This document shows positions 1-7,252 of a stretch of DNA of 49,858 bases, piece by piece; the stretch's first letter is position 1; each line of letters starts with the position of its first letter. The notes beneath the pieces are model-generated. The model was not told the origin of the DNA. It made no database searches and saw only the letters and a program-made list of their open reading frames with translations. This DNA comes from Eubacterium ramulus ATCC 29099 (GTDB lineage: Bacteria; Bacillota; Clostridia; Lachnospirales; Lachnospiraceae): positions 100,255-150,112 of the forward strand of contig NZ_KI271096.1 in assembly GCF_000469345.1 (NCBI RefSeq), read 5' to 3'. A program made the translations under genes and the position numbers.

Positions 1-30
1 CACCAAGTCTCACGTGCGTTCGACTTGAAT
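1..30 (+). repeat. Dispersed repeat module, copy 1 (cut by window edge)
   Basis: The first 30 bases are identical to an internal stretch of two other intergenic modules at 4168-4222 and 48356-48410. The window edge removes the left part. It ends 24 nt before the TTG start of the MATE gene, so it would lie in that gene's 5' leader. It keeps CAAGTC and GACTTG, which can pair with each other, plus the GTGCG half of a competing stem. Confidence 0.85.
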
Positions 31-54
31 TTCTGGTAGAAGGAGTATAAGCAA

Positions 55-1404
55 TTGAACGAAACATTTATGAAAGAAAAACCGATTTTCCCGCTATTGT
101 TGTCGATGTCCCTTCCGATGGTCATTTCTATGGCGGTAAACTCACTTTACAATATTGTAGACAGTTATTTTGTGGCAAAGATCAGTGAGGATGCCATGAC
201 GGCACTCTCTCTGGTATTTCCGATTCAGAACTTTATTAATGCAGTGGCGATTGGTTTTGGTGTAGGTATTAATGCTATGATCGCCCAGTATCTTGGCGCG
301 GGAAGAAGAGACAAAGCAGATGAGGCACTGACACAGGGGATGGTGCTGGCAGTGATCCACGGGATTGTCATGATGATTTTATGTATCATCGGCATTCCGT
401 ATTTTTTGAGATTATTTACCACAGATGCAAATGTGATCGCATTGGGGGTACGTTATGCAACGATTGTATTTTCTTTTTCTGTTATTCTTAGTGTGAATCT
501 GACTTTTGAAAAAATGAATCAGGCGATTGGAAATATGAAAATCACCATGATAAGCCTGCTGATCGGATGTGGCCTGAATATTATACTGGATCCAATGATT
601 ATTTTCGGCATCGGACCATTTCCGGAACTTGGAATTGCAGGAGCTGCACTGGCAACCGGATTCGGACAGTGTGTACCGATTGTGATTTATATAGCTGCAT
701 ATCTGAAAAGACCAAAGCGGGTGGCCTTCCGCCGGGAATATTTGCATTTGACCAGGGAAGTGACGAAGCGGCTCTACAGTATCGGTGTGCCGGCTATTTT
801 GAATATGGCGTTGACCTCTGTATTGACCACAGCGCTGAATGCGATTCTGGCAGCATTTTCCCAGACATATGTATTGGTGCTTGGTATTTATTATAAACTG
901 CAAACGTTCTTATACATGCCGGCTAACGGAATTATTCAGGGGATGCGCCCACTGATCGGCTACAACTATGGTGCAGGAGAGCATAAACGTGTGGAGAAGC
1001 TGTACCGCCTGACATTGCTCTTGAATATTTGCATTATGACAGCAGGCATGATCCTGTGCCTGACAATTCCGGGAAAACTGATGGGGGCATTTGCTGAAAA
1101 TCCACAAACTATTCAGAATGGTGTGACTGCATTACATATTATCTGTTTCGGGTTCATTTTATCCGCAGTGTCTGTTACAGCCTGTGGTGCACTCGAAGGA
1201 TTAGGGAAAGGAATACCATCTTTACTTATTTCCTTATCGCGTTATGTGGTACTGATTATTCCACTGGCATTAATTTTTAGTCGATTCTTTGGAGCTGCTG
1301 GCGTATGGCATGCTTTTTGGGTGACAGAAGCATTGAGTGCAGTATTTGCAGTGATAATCTATCGGCGTAGTGTGAAGGCAGAATCATTTATAGAAGCAGA
1401 ATAG
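55..1404 (+). CDS. MATE family multidrug/cation efflux protein
   Basis: Inner-membrane antiporter of 449 residues, the usual length for the MATE (NorM/DinF-like) family. About twelve hydrophobic segments are visible, arranged as two homologous halves (roughly residues 15-220 and 235-440). The N-terminal half carries the family-like stretch PMVISMAVNSLYNIVDSYFV. The family exports drugs or metabolites using Na+ or H+ gradients; the substrate cannot be read from sequence. TTG at 55 is preferred because an AGGAG at 41-45 lies 9 nt upstream, while the next ATG (70) is 24 nt from it. A dispersed repeat module lies directly upstream. The gene precedes the purine genes but is separated from them by a promoter region, so it is probably a separate transcription unit. 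Confidence 0.9.
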   Translation: MNETFMKEKPIFPLLLSMSLPMVISMAVNSLYNIVDSYFVAKISEDAMTALSLVFPIQNFINAVAIGFGVGINAMIAQYLGAGRRDKADEALTQGMVLAVIHGIVMMILCIIGIPYFLRLFTTDANVIALGVRYATIVFSFSVILSVNLTFEKMNQAIGNMKITMISLLIGCGLNIILDPMIIFGIGPFPELGIAGAALATGFGQCVPIVIYIAAYLKRPKRVAFRREYLHLTREVTKRLYSIGVPAILNMALTSVLTTALNAILAAFSQTYVLVLGIYYKLQTFLYMPANGIIQGMRPLIGYNYGAGEHKRVEKLYRLTLLLNICIMTAGMILCLTIPGKLMGAFAENPQTIQNGVTALHIICFGFILSAVSVTACGALEGLGKGIPSLLISLSRYVVLIIPLALIFSRFFGAAGVWHAFWVTEALSAVFAVIIYRRSVKAESFIEAE

Positions 1405-1510
1405 GAAATAAATATTAGAAATGCTAATAAAAGAGAAAAAATATACAAAAACACTAATAAATAAAGCGGGATTTTCTACATGCACTTTTCCATTCTGGAG
1501 CCTTTGTTGA

Positions 1511-1540
1511 TTGACGAATGTTTTTCAAATGTATTATACT
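1511..1540 (+). promoter_or_regulatory. Probable sigma-70 promoter of purC
   Basis: TTGACG at 1511-1516 and TATACT at 1535-1540 are separated by 18 nt. Transcription would begin near 1547 and give a leader of about 130 nt before purC. The rest of the 1405-1675 gap holds only AT-rich sequence and the structured leader listed next. Confidence 0.6.
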
Positions 1541-1558
1541 TAAATTACGTTGCAAAAG

Positions 1559-1613
1559 TTCTGTTTATGATAAATACAATGTATGTGGTTTGACCATGTT
1601 TTTGTAAACAGAA
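1559..1613 (+). promoter_or_regulatory. Structured leader RNA candidate upstream of purC
   Basis: TTCTGTTTA (1559-1567) is perfectly complementary to TAAACAGAA (1605-1613). Inside is a second stem (1583-1589 with 1593-1599, loop TTG, two G-U pairs). A small ATAC/GTAT hairpin just before it could make this a three-way junction. No terminator or anti-terminator is evident between it and the ribosome site. The purine-riboswitch core was looked for and not seen. Function is unknown; attenuation or mRNA stability are possible. Confidence 0.4.
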
Positions 1614-1675
1614 TCGTTTGCGGAAAATACAGAGACTAAATAAGTACAATACAGAGAAAAGGGGAATCAATCGCT

Positions 1676-2557
1676 ATGAGTATTCAGACATTCAAACCGG
1701 TGAAAGAGGGAAAAGTACGTGAGGTTTATGATATTGGTGACAGCCTGATCATTACCGCAACAGACAGAATTTCTGCTTTTGATGTAATTTTAAAAAATAA
1801 AGTAGAGAAAAAAGGTACGATTCTGACAAAAATGTCAGAGTTCTGGTTCGATTTTACAAAGGATATTTTACCGAACCATATGATTTCAACGGATGTAAAA
1901 GATATGCCAGAATTTTTCCAGAATGAGAGATTTGATGGAAACAGCATGAAATGTAAGAAACTTGAGATGCTGCCGGTAGAGTGTATTGTACGTGGCTATA
2001 TTACAGGAAGCGGCTGGGCAAGCTACTGTGAGAACGGAACCGTTTGTGGCATCAAACTTCCGGAGGGATTAAAAGAATCCGAGAAACTGCCGGAGCCGAT
2101 CTACACACCATCCACAAAAGCTGAGATCGGTGATCATGATGAGAATGTAAGTTTTGAGCAGACAGTGATCAATCTGGAGAAAATCTATCCGGGCAAAGGA
2201 CAGGAGTATGCTGAGAAATTGCGTGATTACACGATCGCACTTTACAAAAAATGTGCAGAGTACGCATTAAGCAAAGGGATTATCATTGCAGATACAAAAT
2301 TTGAGTTTGGTCTGGATGAGAACGGCAATGTCATCCTCGGTGATGAGATGCTGACACCGGACAGCTCCCGTTTCTGGCCATTAGAGGGATATGAGCCGGG
2401 TAAAGGACAGCCGTCCTATGACAAACAGTTTGTAAGAGACTGGTTAAAAGCAAATCCGGACAGCGATTACCTGCTCCCGGAAGAAGTAATTAAAAAGACA
2501 GTTGATAAATATAAGGAAGCATATGAACTGTTGACTGGAAAAGAATTCCAGGCATAA
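1676..2557 (+). CDS. purC: Phosphoribosylaminoimidazole-succinocarboxamide synthase (SAICAR synthetase)
   Basis: Catalyses ATP-dependent ligation of aspartate to CAIR, giving SAICAR, in de novo purine synthesis. The 293-residue protein is one intact SAICAR synthetase domain. Family-typical stretches are GKVREVYDIGD near residue 12, TDRISAFDV near 30, VECIVRGYITGSGW near 101, and DTKFEFG with DEMLTPDSSR near 206-231. This is the ATP-grasp-like fold in the longer bacterial form. ATG 1676 has a GGGG-rich ribosome site 8-12 nt upstream. It is followed after 26 nt by purF, which has its own good ribosome site, so the two are very likely co-transcribed. Confidence 0.97.
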   Translation: MSIQTFKPVKEGKVREVYDIGDSLIITATDRISAFDVILKNKVEKKGTILTKMSEFWFDFTKDILPNHMISTDVKDMPEFFQNERFDGNSMKCKKLEMLPVECIVRGYITGSGWASYCENGTVCGIKLPEGLKESEKLPEPIYTPSTKAEIGDHDENVSFEQTVINLEKIYPGKGQEYAEKLRDYTIALYKKCAEYALSKGIIIADTKFEFGLDENGNVILGDEMLTPDSSRFWPLEGYEPGKGQPSYDKQFVRDWLKANPDSDYLLPEEVIKKTVDKYKEAYELLTGKEFQA

Positions 2558-2583
2558 ACCGCATAGTTGGAGGGAATAGATTC

Positions 2584-4032
2584 ATGCTGGAAAACAAAAT
2601 GGAACAGACCATTGCACAGGACGAATTACATGAGGAGTGCGGTGTCTTTGGTATCTATGATTTAGACGGACAAGATGTGGCATCTACCATTTATTATGGC
2701 CTGTTCGCCCTGCAGCACCGTGGACAGGAGAGCTGCGGTATCGCAGTCAGCGAGACACAGGGACCGAAAGGTAAAGTATCCAGTTTTAAGGATATGGGGC
2801 TTGTCAATGAAGTATTTGATGCAGAGAAACTGGAGCGTCTGAAAGGTGATATCGGTGTCGGTCATGTGCGTTATTCTACTGCCGGTGCATCCACCAGAGA
2901 AAATGCACAGCCGTTAGTGCTGAATTATGTGAAAGGTACACTGGCACTGGCTCACAACGGAAACCTGATCAACGCCAATGAACTGCGTCACGATCTGGAA
3001 TATACAGGTGCAATTTTTCAGACAACCATTGATTCTGAAGTTATCGCATATCACATTGCAAGAGAGCGTTTGAAAGTCGGTACCGTTGAGGAAGCCGTAC
3101 AGCGCGCTGCCGCAAAAATGAAAGGTGCGTATTCTATCGTTGTCATGAGTCCGAGAAAATTGATCGGTGCCCGCGATCCATATGGATTCAAGCCATTATG
3201 TATCGGCAAACGTGACAACTCTTATATTATTACATCTGAAACCTGCGCCCTGGAGACGATCGGTGCAGAGTTTGTACGTGATGTGAAACCGGGTGAGGTC
3301 GTTACCATTAACGGTGAGGGCGAGATTTCATCTGATATGACAAACGCCATTGATCCGTGCAAACAGGGAAGATGTATTTTTGAGTATATTTATTTTGCAA
3401 GAGCTGACAGTCACTTTGACGGCATCAGTGTCTATGATGCCAGAATTAAAGCCGGCAGATTCCTGGCGCAGGATTCTCCGGTGGAGGCAGATCTGGTAGT
3501 AGGTGTTCCGGAGTCCGGAAATGCGGCCGCTCTTGGCTATGCCATGGAATCCGGCATTCCATACGGTACCGCATTTGTCAAAAACAGTTATGTGGGACGT
3601 ACTTTCATCAAGCCGAAACAGAGCAGCCGTGAGCAGAGTGTCCGCGTAAAATTAAATGTTGTAAAAGAAGCAGTTGCAGGAAAGCGGATCATTATGATCG
3701 ACGATTCCATCGTGCGGGGAACGACATCTGGCCTGATCGTAAATATGCTGAAGGAAGCAGGCGCAAAAGAAGTGCATGTGCGTATCAGTGCACCGCCATT
3801 CTTATGGCCGTGTTACTTCGGAACAGATATCCCTGCCAGAGAGCAGCTGATTGCTTACAATCGTTCGATTGAGGATATCCGCGATCTGATCGGAGCAGAT
3901 TCCCTTGGCTATCTGCGCATTGAACGTCTGAAGGAAATGGTGAGCGGTCTGCCGATCTGTGAGGGATGTTTCACAGGGACATATCCGTTAGCTCCGCCGA
4001 CAGAAGACATTCGTGGCGAATACGAGCGATAA
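2584..4032 (+). CDS. purF: Amidophosphoribosyltransferase (glutamine PRPP amidotransferase)
   Basis: First committed enzyme of purine synthesis; it transfers glutamine amide nitrogen to PRPP to form phosphoribosylamine. Residues 19-250 are an Ntn-type glutaminase domain. An 18-residue propeptide precedes the catalytic Cys19 (HEECGVFGIYD), which must be exposed by processing, followed by HVRYSTAG and AHNGNL motifs. The C-terminal half is a type I PRTase with the PRPP loop IIMIDDSIVRGTTSG. Cysteines in the C-terminal half (GRCIFEY and LPICEGCF) fit the Bacillus-type enzyme with a 4Fe-4S cluster. GGAGGG lies 9 nt before ATG 2584. The stop codon is followed at once by a large nested inverted repeat (4036-4125). 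Confidence 0.97.
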   Translation: MLENKMEQTIAQDELHEECGVFGIYDLDGQDVASTIYYGLFALQHRGQESCGIAVSETQGPKGKVSSFKDMGLVNEVFDAEKLERLKGDIGVGHVRYSTAGASTRENAQPLVLNYVKGTLALAHNGNLINANELRHDLEYTGAIFQTTIDSEVIAYHIARERLKVGTVEEAVQRAAAKMKGAYSIVVMSPRKLIGARDPYGFKPLCIGKRDNSYIITSETCALETIGAEFVRDVKPGEVVTINGEGEISSDMTNAIDPCKQGRCIFEYIYFARADSHFDGISVYDARIKAGRFLAQDSPVEADLVVGVPESGNAAALGYAMESGIPYGTAFVKNSYVGRTFIKPKQSSREQSVRVKLNVVKEAVAGKRIIMIDDSIVRGTTSGLIVNMLKEAGAKEVHVRISAPPFLWPCYFGTDIPAREQLIAYNRSIEDIRDLIGADSLGYLRIERLKEMVSGLPICEGCFTGTYPLAPPTEDIRGEYER

Positions 4033-4035
4033 AAT

Positions 4036-4125
4036 TTTATCTCAGTCGAGAAGACTCCCACTTCTGCAAGTGGTGAGTAATAACAAGTCTTTCTCAGTGG
4101 GAGTACAATCTCCGACTGAGATAAA
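4036..4125 (+). repeat. Nested inverted repeat between purF and purB
   Basis: A perfect 13-bp outer stem pairs TTTATCTCAGTCG (4036-4048) with 4113-4125. A perfect 9-bp inner stem pairs ACTCCCACT (4054-4062) with AGTGGGAGT (4096-4104). No T-run follows, so it is not a clean intrinsic terminator. It is the left part of a composite whose right part is the dispersed module at 4168-4222. The arrangement parallels the hairpin-plus-module composite at 48256-48410. Confidence 0.8.
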
Positions 4126-4167
4126 CGCTCCGCGAGGATGTGCAGTGATTCTGAGAAGAATATGTCA

Positions 4168-4222
4168 GCTTTCGCTGACCAGATTCACGCACCAAGTCTC
4201 ACGTGCGTTCGACTTGAATGCA
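4168..4222 (+). repeat. Dispersed repeat module, copy 2
   Basis: These 55 bp match 48356-48410 at 53 of 55 positions and share 30 bases with copy 1 at the window start. Two 6-bp stems overlap in register: ACGCAC (4187-4192) with GTGCGT (4203-4208), and CAAGTC (4193-4198) with GACTTG (4211-4216). Their loops are too short for a comfortable pseudoknot, so they look like mutually exclusive hairpins. The module ends 31 nt before the purB start codon. Confidence 0.85.
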
Positions 4223-4253
4223 ATGAAAATTAACAGAAATGAGGAGAACAACT

Positions 4254-5687
4254 ATGAGTACAGATAGATATACAAGTCCGCTTTCTGAGCGTTATGCAAG
4301 CAAGGAAATGCAGTATATTTTTTCACCGGAAATGAAATTCCGTACATGGAGACGTCTCTGGATCGCACTTGCTGAGACAGAGAAGGAATTGGGCCTGGAT
4401 ATTACACAGGAGCAGATTGATGAGCTGAAAGCACACAAAGACGACATCAACTTCGAAGTAGCAAAAGAACGTGAAAAACTGGTGCGTCATGACGTGATGT
4501 CTCATGTTTACGCATATGGTGTACAGTGTCCGAAAGCAAAAGGCATTATTCATCTCGGTGCGACATCCTGTTACGTTGGCGACAACACAGATATTATTCT
4601 GATGTCTGAGGCTCTGAAATTAGTTCGTAAAAAACTGGTAAACGTTATCGCAGAGCTTGCAAAATTTGCCGATCGTTACAAAGAACTGCCGACGCTGGCC
4701 TTTACTCATTTTCAGCCGGCACAGCCGACTACAGTTGGAAAACGTGCCACATTGTGGACACAGGAATTTCTGATGGATCTGGAAGATCTTGATTATGTGC
4801 TTGACTCGTTGAAATTACTTGGTTCTAAAGGAACCACAGGAACACAGGCAAGTTTTCTGGAATTATTTGAAGGAGATCAGGAAACCATCGATAAGATTGA
4901 TCCGATGATCGCAGCAAAGATGGGATTCAAGGACTGCTACCCGGTATCCGGACAGACTTATTCCAGAAAAGTAGATACCAGAGTATTGAATGTTGTTGCA
5001 GGAATCGCTGCAAGTGCACATAAAATGTCAAATGATATCCGTCTGCTTCAGCATCTGAAAGAAGTAGAAGAACCGTTTGAGAAAAATCAGATTGGATCTT
5101 CTGCAATGGCTTACAAGAGAAATCCAATGAGAAGTGAGCGTATTGCTTCCATTTCCAGATATGTGATGATCGATGCCTTAAATCCGGCGATCACATCCGC
5201 AACCCAGTGGTTCGAGCGTACACTGGATGATTCTGCAAACAAACGTCTCAGTGTGGCAGAAGGCTTCCTTGCTATTGACGGCGTACTTGATCTGTGCCTG
5301 AACGTCGTAGACGGACTGGTCGTGTATGATAAAGTTATTACCAAACATCTGATGAGCGAACTTCCGTTTATGGCTACAGAGAATATCATGATGGATGCTG
5401 TAAAGAACGGTGGAGATCGTCAGGAACTTCATGAAAAAATCCGTCAGCTCTCCATGGAGGCCGGTGCAAATGTAAAACAGAATGGTCTGGACAATAATCT
5501 TCTGGAACTTATCGCAGCAGATGAAAGCTTCGGCCTGACACTGGAAGATCTGCAGGCAAATATGGATCCATCCAAATATGTGGGACGTGCTCCGCTGCAG
5601 GTGGAAAACTTCCTGAAAAACCATGTAAATCCGGTTCTGGAAGCAAACAAAGAAATACTTGGAATGACAGCAGAAATCAACGTGTAA
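4254..5687 (+). CDS. purB: Adenylosuccinate lyase
   Basis: Cleaves fumarate from SAICAR and from adenylosuccinate, so it acts twice in purine synthesis. The 477-residue protein belongs to the fumarase/aspartase superfamily. The family signature appears as SSAMAYKRNPMRSE in the C-terminal half, with the earlier HLGATSCYVGDN and THFQPAQPTT stretches. ATG 4254 is preferred because GAGGAG at 4241-4246 sits 7 nt upstream; the earlier in-frame ATG (4239) overlaps the ribosome site. The gene is separated from purF by about 220 bp of repeat sequence, so it may have separate expression or leader control. A strong hairpin follows the stop. Confidence 0.96.
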   Translation: MSTDRYTSPLSERYASKEMQYIFSPEMKFRTWRRLWIALAETEKELGLDITQEQIDELKAHKDDINFEVAKEREKLVRHDVMSHVYAYGVQCPKAKGIIHLGATSCYVGDNTDIILMSEALKLVRKKLVNVIAELAKFADRYKELPTLAFTHFQPAQPTTVGKRATLWTQEFLMDLEDLDYVLDSLKLLGSKGTTGTQASFLELFEGDQETIDKIDPMIAAKMGFKDCYPVSGQTYSRKVDTRVLNVVAGIAASAHKMSNDIRLLQHLKEVEEPFEKNQIGSSAMAYKRNPMRSERIASISRYVMIDALNPAITSATQWFERTLDDSANKRLSVAEGFLAIDGVLDLCLNVVDGLVVYDKVITKHLMSELPFMATENIMMDAVKNGGDRQELHEKIRQLSMEAGANVKQNGLDNNLLELIAADESFGLTLEDLQANMDPSKYVGRAPLQVENFLKNHVNPVLEANKEILGMTAEINV

Positions 5688-5698
5688 AATTCTGCTTC

Positions 5699-5803
5699 GT
5701 GTAAATTATTAAAGAACAAACTGAAAATAACTCCAACATGGACATGAAAAATTTTCCAACGATCCATTGTTTGGAGTTATTTTCAGTTTTGTTCTATTTA
5801 CAC
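5699..5803 (+). terminator. Long imperfect palindrome after purB, probable terminator
   Basis: A perfect 16-bp stem pairs CTGAAAATAACTCCAA (5721-5736) with 5771-5786, followed by TTTTGTTCT. The symmetry extends outward: AGAACA (5713-5718) with TGTTCT (5790-5795), and GTGTAAAT (5699-5706) with ATTTACAC (5796-5803). The stem and T-rich tail fit an intrinsic terminator for the purine genes. The outer arms make it larger than most terminators, so it may also be a palindromic repeat insertion. Confidence 0.7.
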
Positions 5804-5808
5804 TACGG

Positions 5809-5901
5809 CGCCATTACATGCCGCGCGTGCATATACGGGATTACTAAAATGCGCATTGTGTCGCACGCGCAAAAAACAGATGCGAGTAATGTTACATGGC
5901 G
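5809..5901. repeat. Nested GC-rich inverted repeat
   Basis: CGCCAT (5809-5814) pairs with ATGGCG (5896-5901). Inside it, GCGCGTGC (5823-5830) pairs with GCACGCGC (5863-5870). It stands out from the AT-rich surroundings. No convincing gene overlaps it. The role is unknown. Confidence 0.5.
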
Positions 5902-5997
5902 TGTTCTGCACAGAATGTTGATAACATAACATGCCGTCTGCCTGACCTTTGTAATTAGGTGAAGAATATTTTTATTGTTATTTTTCAATATGTAAAT

Positions 5998-6172
5998 GGC
6001 GAAATCAGAGAAAATTTCCTCAACGAACGATTAAGTGAATGACCGAGTTTTACGAGGTTTTGCGCGAGTGGGAACGACCTCTTTTTCAGGCGTGGGAACG
6101 AGCGCGATGAAACCGAAGTGAAATGAGGGTAATGAACGTCTAGTGAGTGAGGAAATTTTCTCTGATTTCGCC
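5998..6172. mobile_element. MITE-like 175-bp element with perfect 25-bp terminal inverted repeats
   Basis: The 25 bases at 5998-6022 are the exact reverse complement of 6148-6172. TAAAT occurs immediately left (5993-5997) and, one base away, on the right (6174-6178), which could be a target duplication. The interior has no plausible gene. It holds two near-copies of GTGGGAACGA and several short complementary blocks, so a structured RNA is also possible. It lies between the convergently oriented purB and AraC genes. Confidence 0.65.
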
Positions 6173-6203
6173 TTAAATAAAAAACAAAAAATAAAAACAA
6201 ATC

Positions 6204-7052
6204 TCAAGCCTCCCTGGGAACGGAAGTTTTGTGCTGCCGTGCATATTCCGTGGGCGGCATCCCCATCTGTTTATGAAATACCTTGGAAAAGTAGAGACTG
6301 TTTTCAAATCCAACGGATTCTGCAATATCGATCATAGACATTTCGTTATGCGTCAGCAGATAACATGCCTGCTTGATGCGATACTCACTCAGATATTCTT
6401 TCGGGGACTTGTTCAGTACCGCCTGAAATGCCCGGCACAGATAGCTACGGCTCAGCCCGACATATGCTGCCATGTCATTCACGGTAATGGGAGAACTGTA
6501 ATTGGAAGAAATGTACTCAATGGTTTTTATGACATAACTTTCCTTACGGCTCAGTTTGTTCTTATTTTCTGCTTCCCTCATATAAATAGCAAGGAGCATG
6601 TACAGATAACCGGCCATTTCCACCGAGTTGATAAAGTCATTGCCCCGGGTATTGTAAATCTGGTTCATGCGCTGGTTGATCTCACCGCTGTGGATGTTAT
6701 TGTAGGTCACCGGAAAGGATGGTGTGAACCGTGTGGCCTTCAGTATGGAAGGTGCATCGTTTCCGGTAAATCCGATCCAGGAATATTCCCATGGATTTTC
6801 CTTGTCGGCATAGTACCAGACTTCGTGATTTGGATAGATCAGAAAGGAATCCCCGGTCTTTAGTGTATAGAGTTTTCCGTTGCAGTGATAGTATCCCTTG
6901 CCGGTCACGATGTGGTGGATCAGGTAATGATCTTTCACGCCGGGTCCCCAGTGGTGGTTTGGGTCACATTTTTGATGGCCTACATTGCATACTGACAGGG
7001 AAAAAAGTTCATATTTGCGTATTTTGTAAGAATCTTTGTAAAAATCACTCAT
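6204..7052 (-). CDS. AraC family transcriptional regulator, divergent to galK
   Basis: A 282-residue regulator. The N-terminal ~150 residues form a cupin-like sugar-sensing domain (GVKDHYLIHHIVTGKGYY; GDSFLIYPN). The C-terminal ~100 residues hold two helix-turn-helix motifs of AraC/XylS type (TVNDMAAYVGLSRSYLCRAF; MIDIAESVGFENSLYFSKVF). The start is ATG 7052 with a GGGGG ribosome site upstream on this strand. It is transcribed away from galK across a 200-bp shared gap, so it most likely controls the galK-galT-galE genes in response to galactose or a galactoside. The ligand is inferred from context only. Confidence 0.92.
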   Translation of the reverse strand: MSDFYKDSYKIRKYELFSLSVCNVGHQKCDPNHHWGPGVKDHYLIHHIVTGKGYYHCNGKLYTLKTGDSFLIYPNHEVWYYADKENPWEYSWIGFTGNDAPSILKATRFTPSFPVTYNNIHSGEINQRMNQIYNTRGNDFINSVEMAGYLYMLLAIYMREAENKNKLSRKESYVIKTIEYISSNYSSPITVNDMAAYVGLSRSYLCRAFQAVLNKSPKEYLSEYRIKQACYLLTHNEMSMIDIAESVGFENSLYFSKVFHKQMGMPPTEYARQHKTSVPREA

Positions 7053-7252
7053 TTTTTTGCCCCCTATGATAAATCAAGATTAGCATAAAAGAAAAGAAAA
7101 AACAACATTTTTACATATTTTGCACACATTTCCATATAGGAATTTATGCAGAAAGAAAGTACAATGAACTTAATCAGAGCGGAAAAGAAAAACACTGGCT
7201 CTGGAGTGTTAAAATGTAATAAAAAGAAAAATGAAGAAGATGGAGGGGTTCG
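7053..7252. promoter_or_regulatory. Shared gap between the AraC regulator and galK
   Basis: This 200-bp AT-rich region must contain both divergent promoters and any regulator site. TTTACA (from about 7112) with CATATA 17 nt later is a weak candidate galK promoter. No strong consensus promoter or clear operator repeat stands out. GGAGGGG 6 nt before 7253 is the galK ribosome site. Confidence 0.35.

Noticed and set aside
1559-1613. Purine riboswitch in the purC leader
   Set aside because: The conserved junction bases and the two interacting loops of the purine aptamer are not present; only a generic stem arrangement is seen.
4187-4216. H-type pseudoknot in the 55-bp module
   Set aside because: Both stems are 6 bp but the connecting loops would be 0 and 2 nt, too short to span them. 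Alternative hairpins are more likely.
4013-4267. A small open frame across the purF-purB gap
   Set aside because: It runs through the nested inverted repeat and the 55-bp module and has no ribosome site or protein-like composition.
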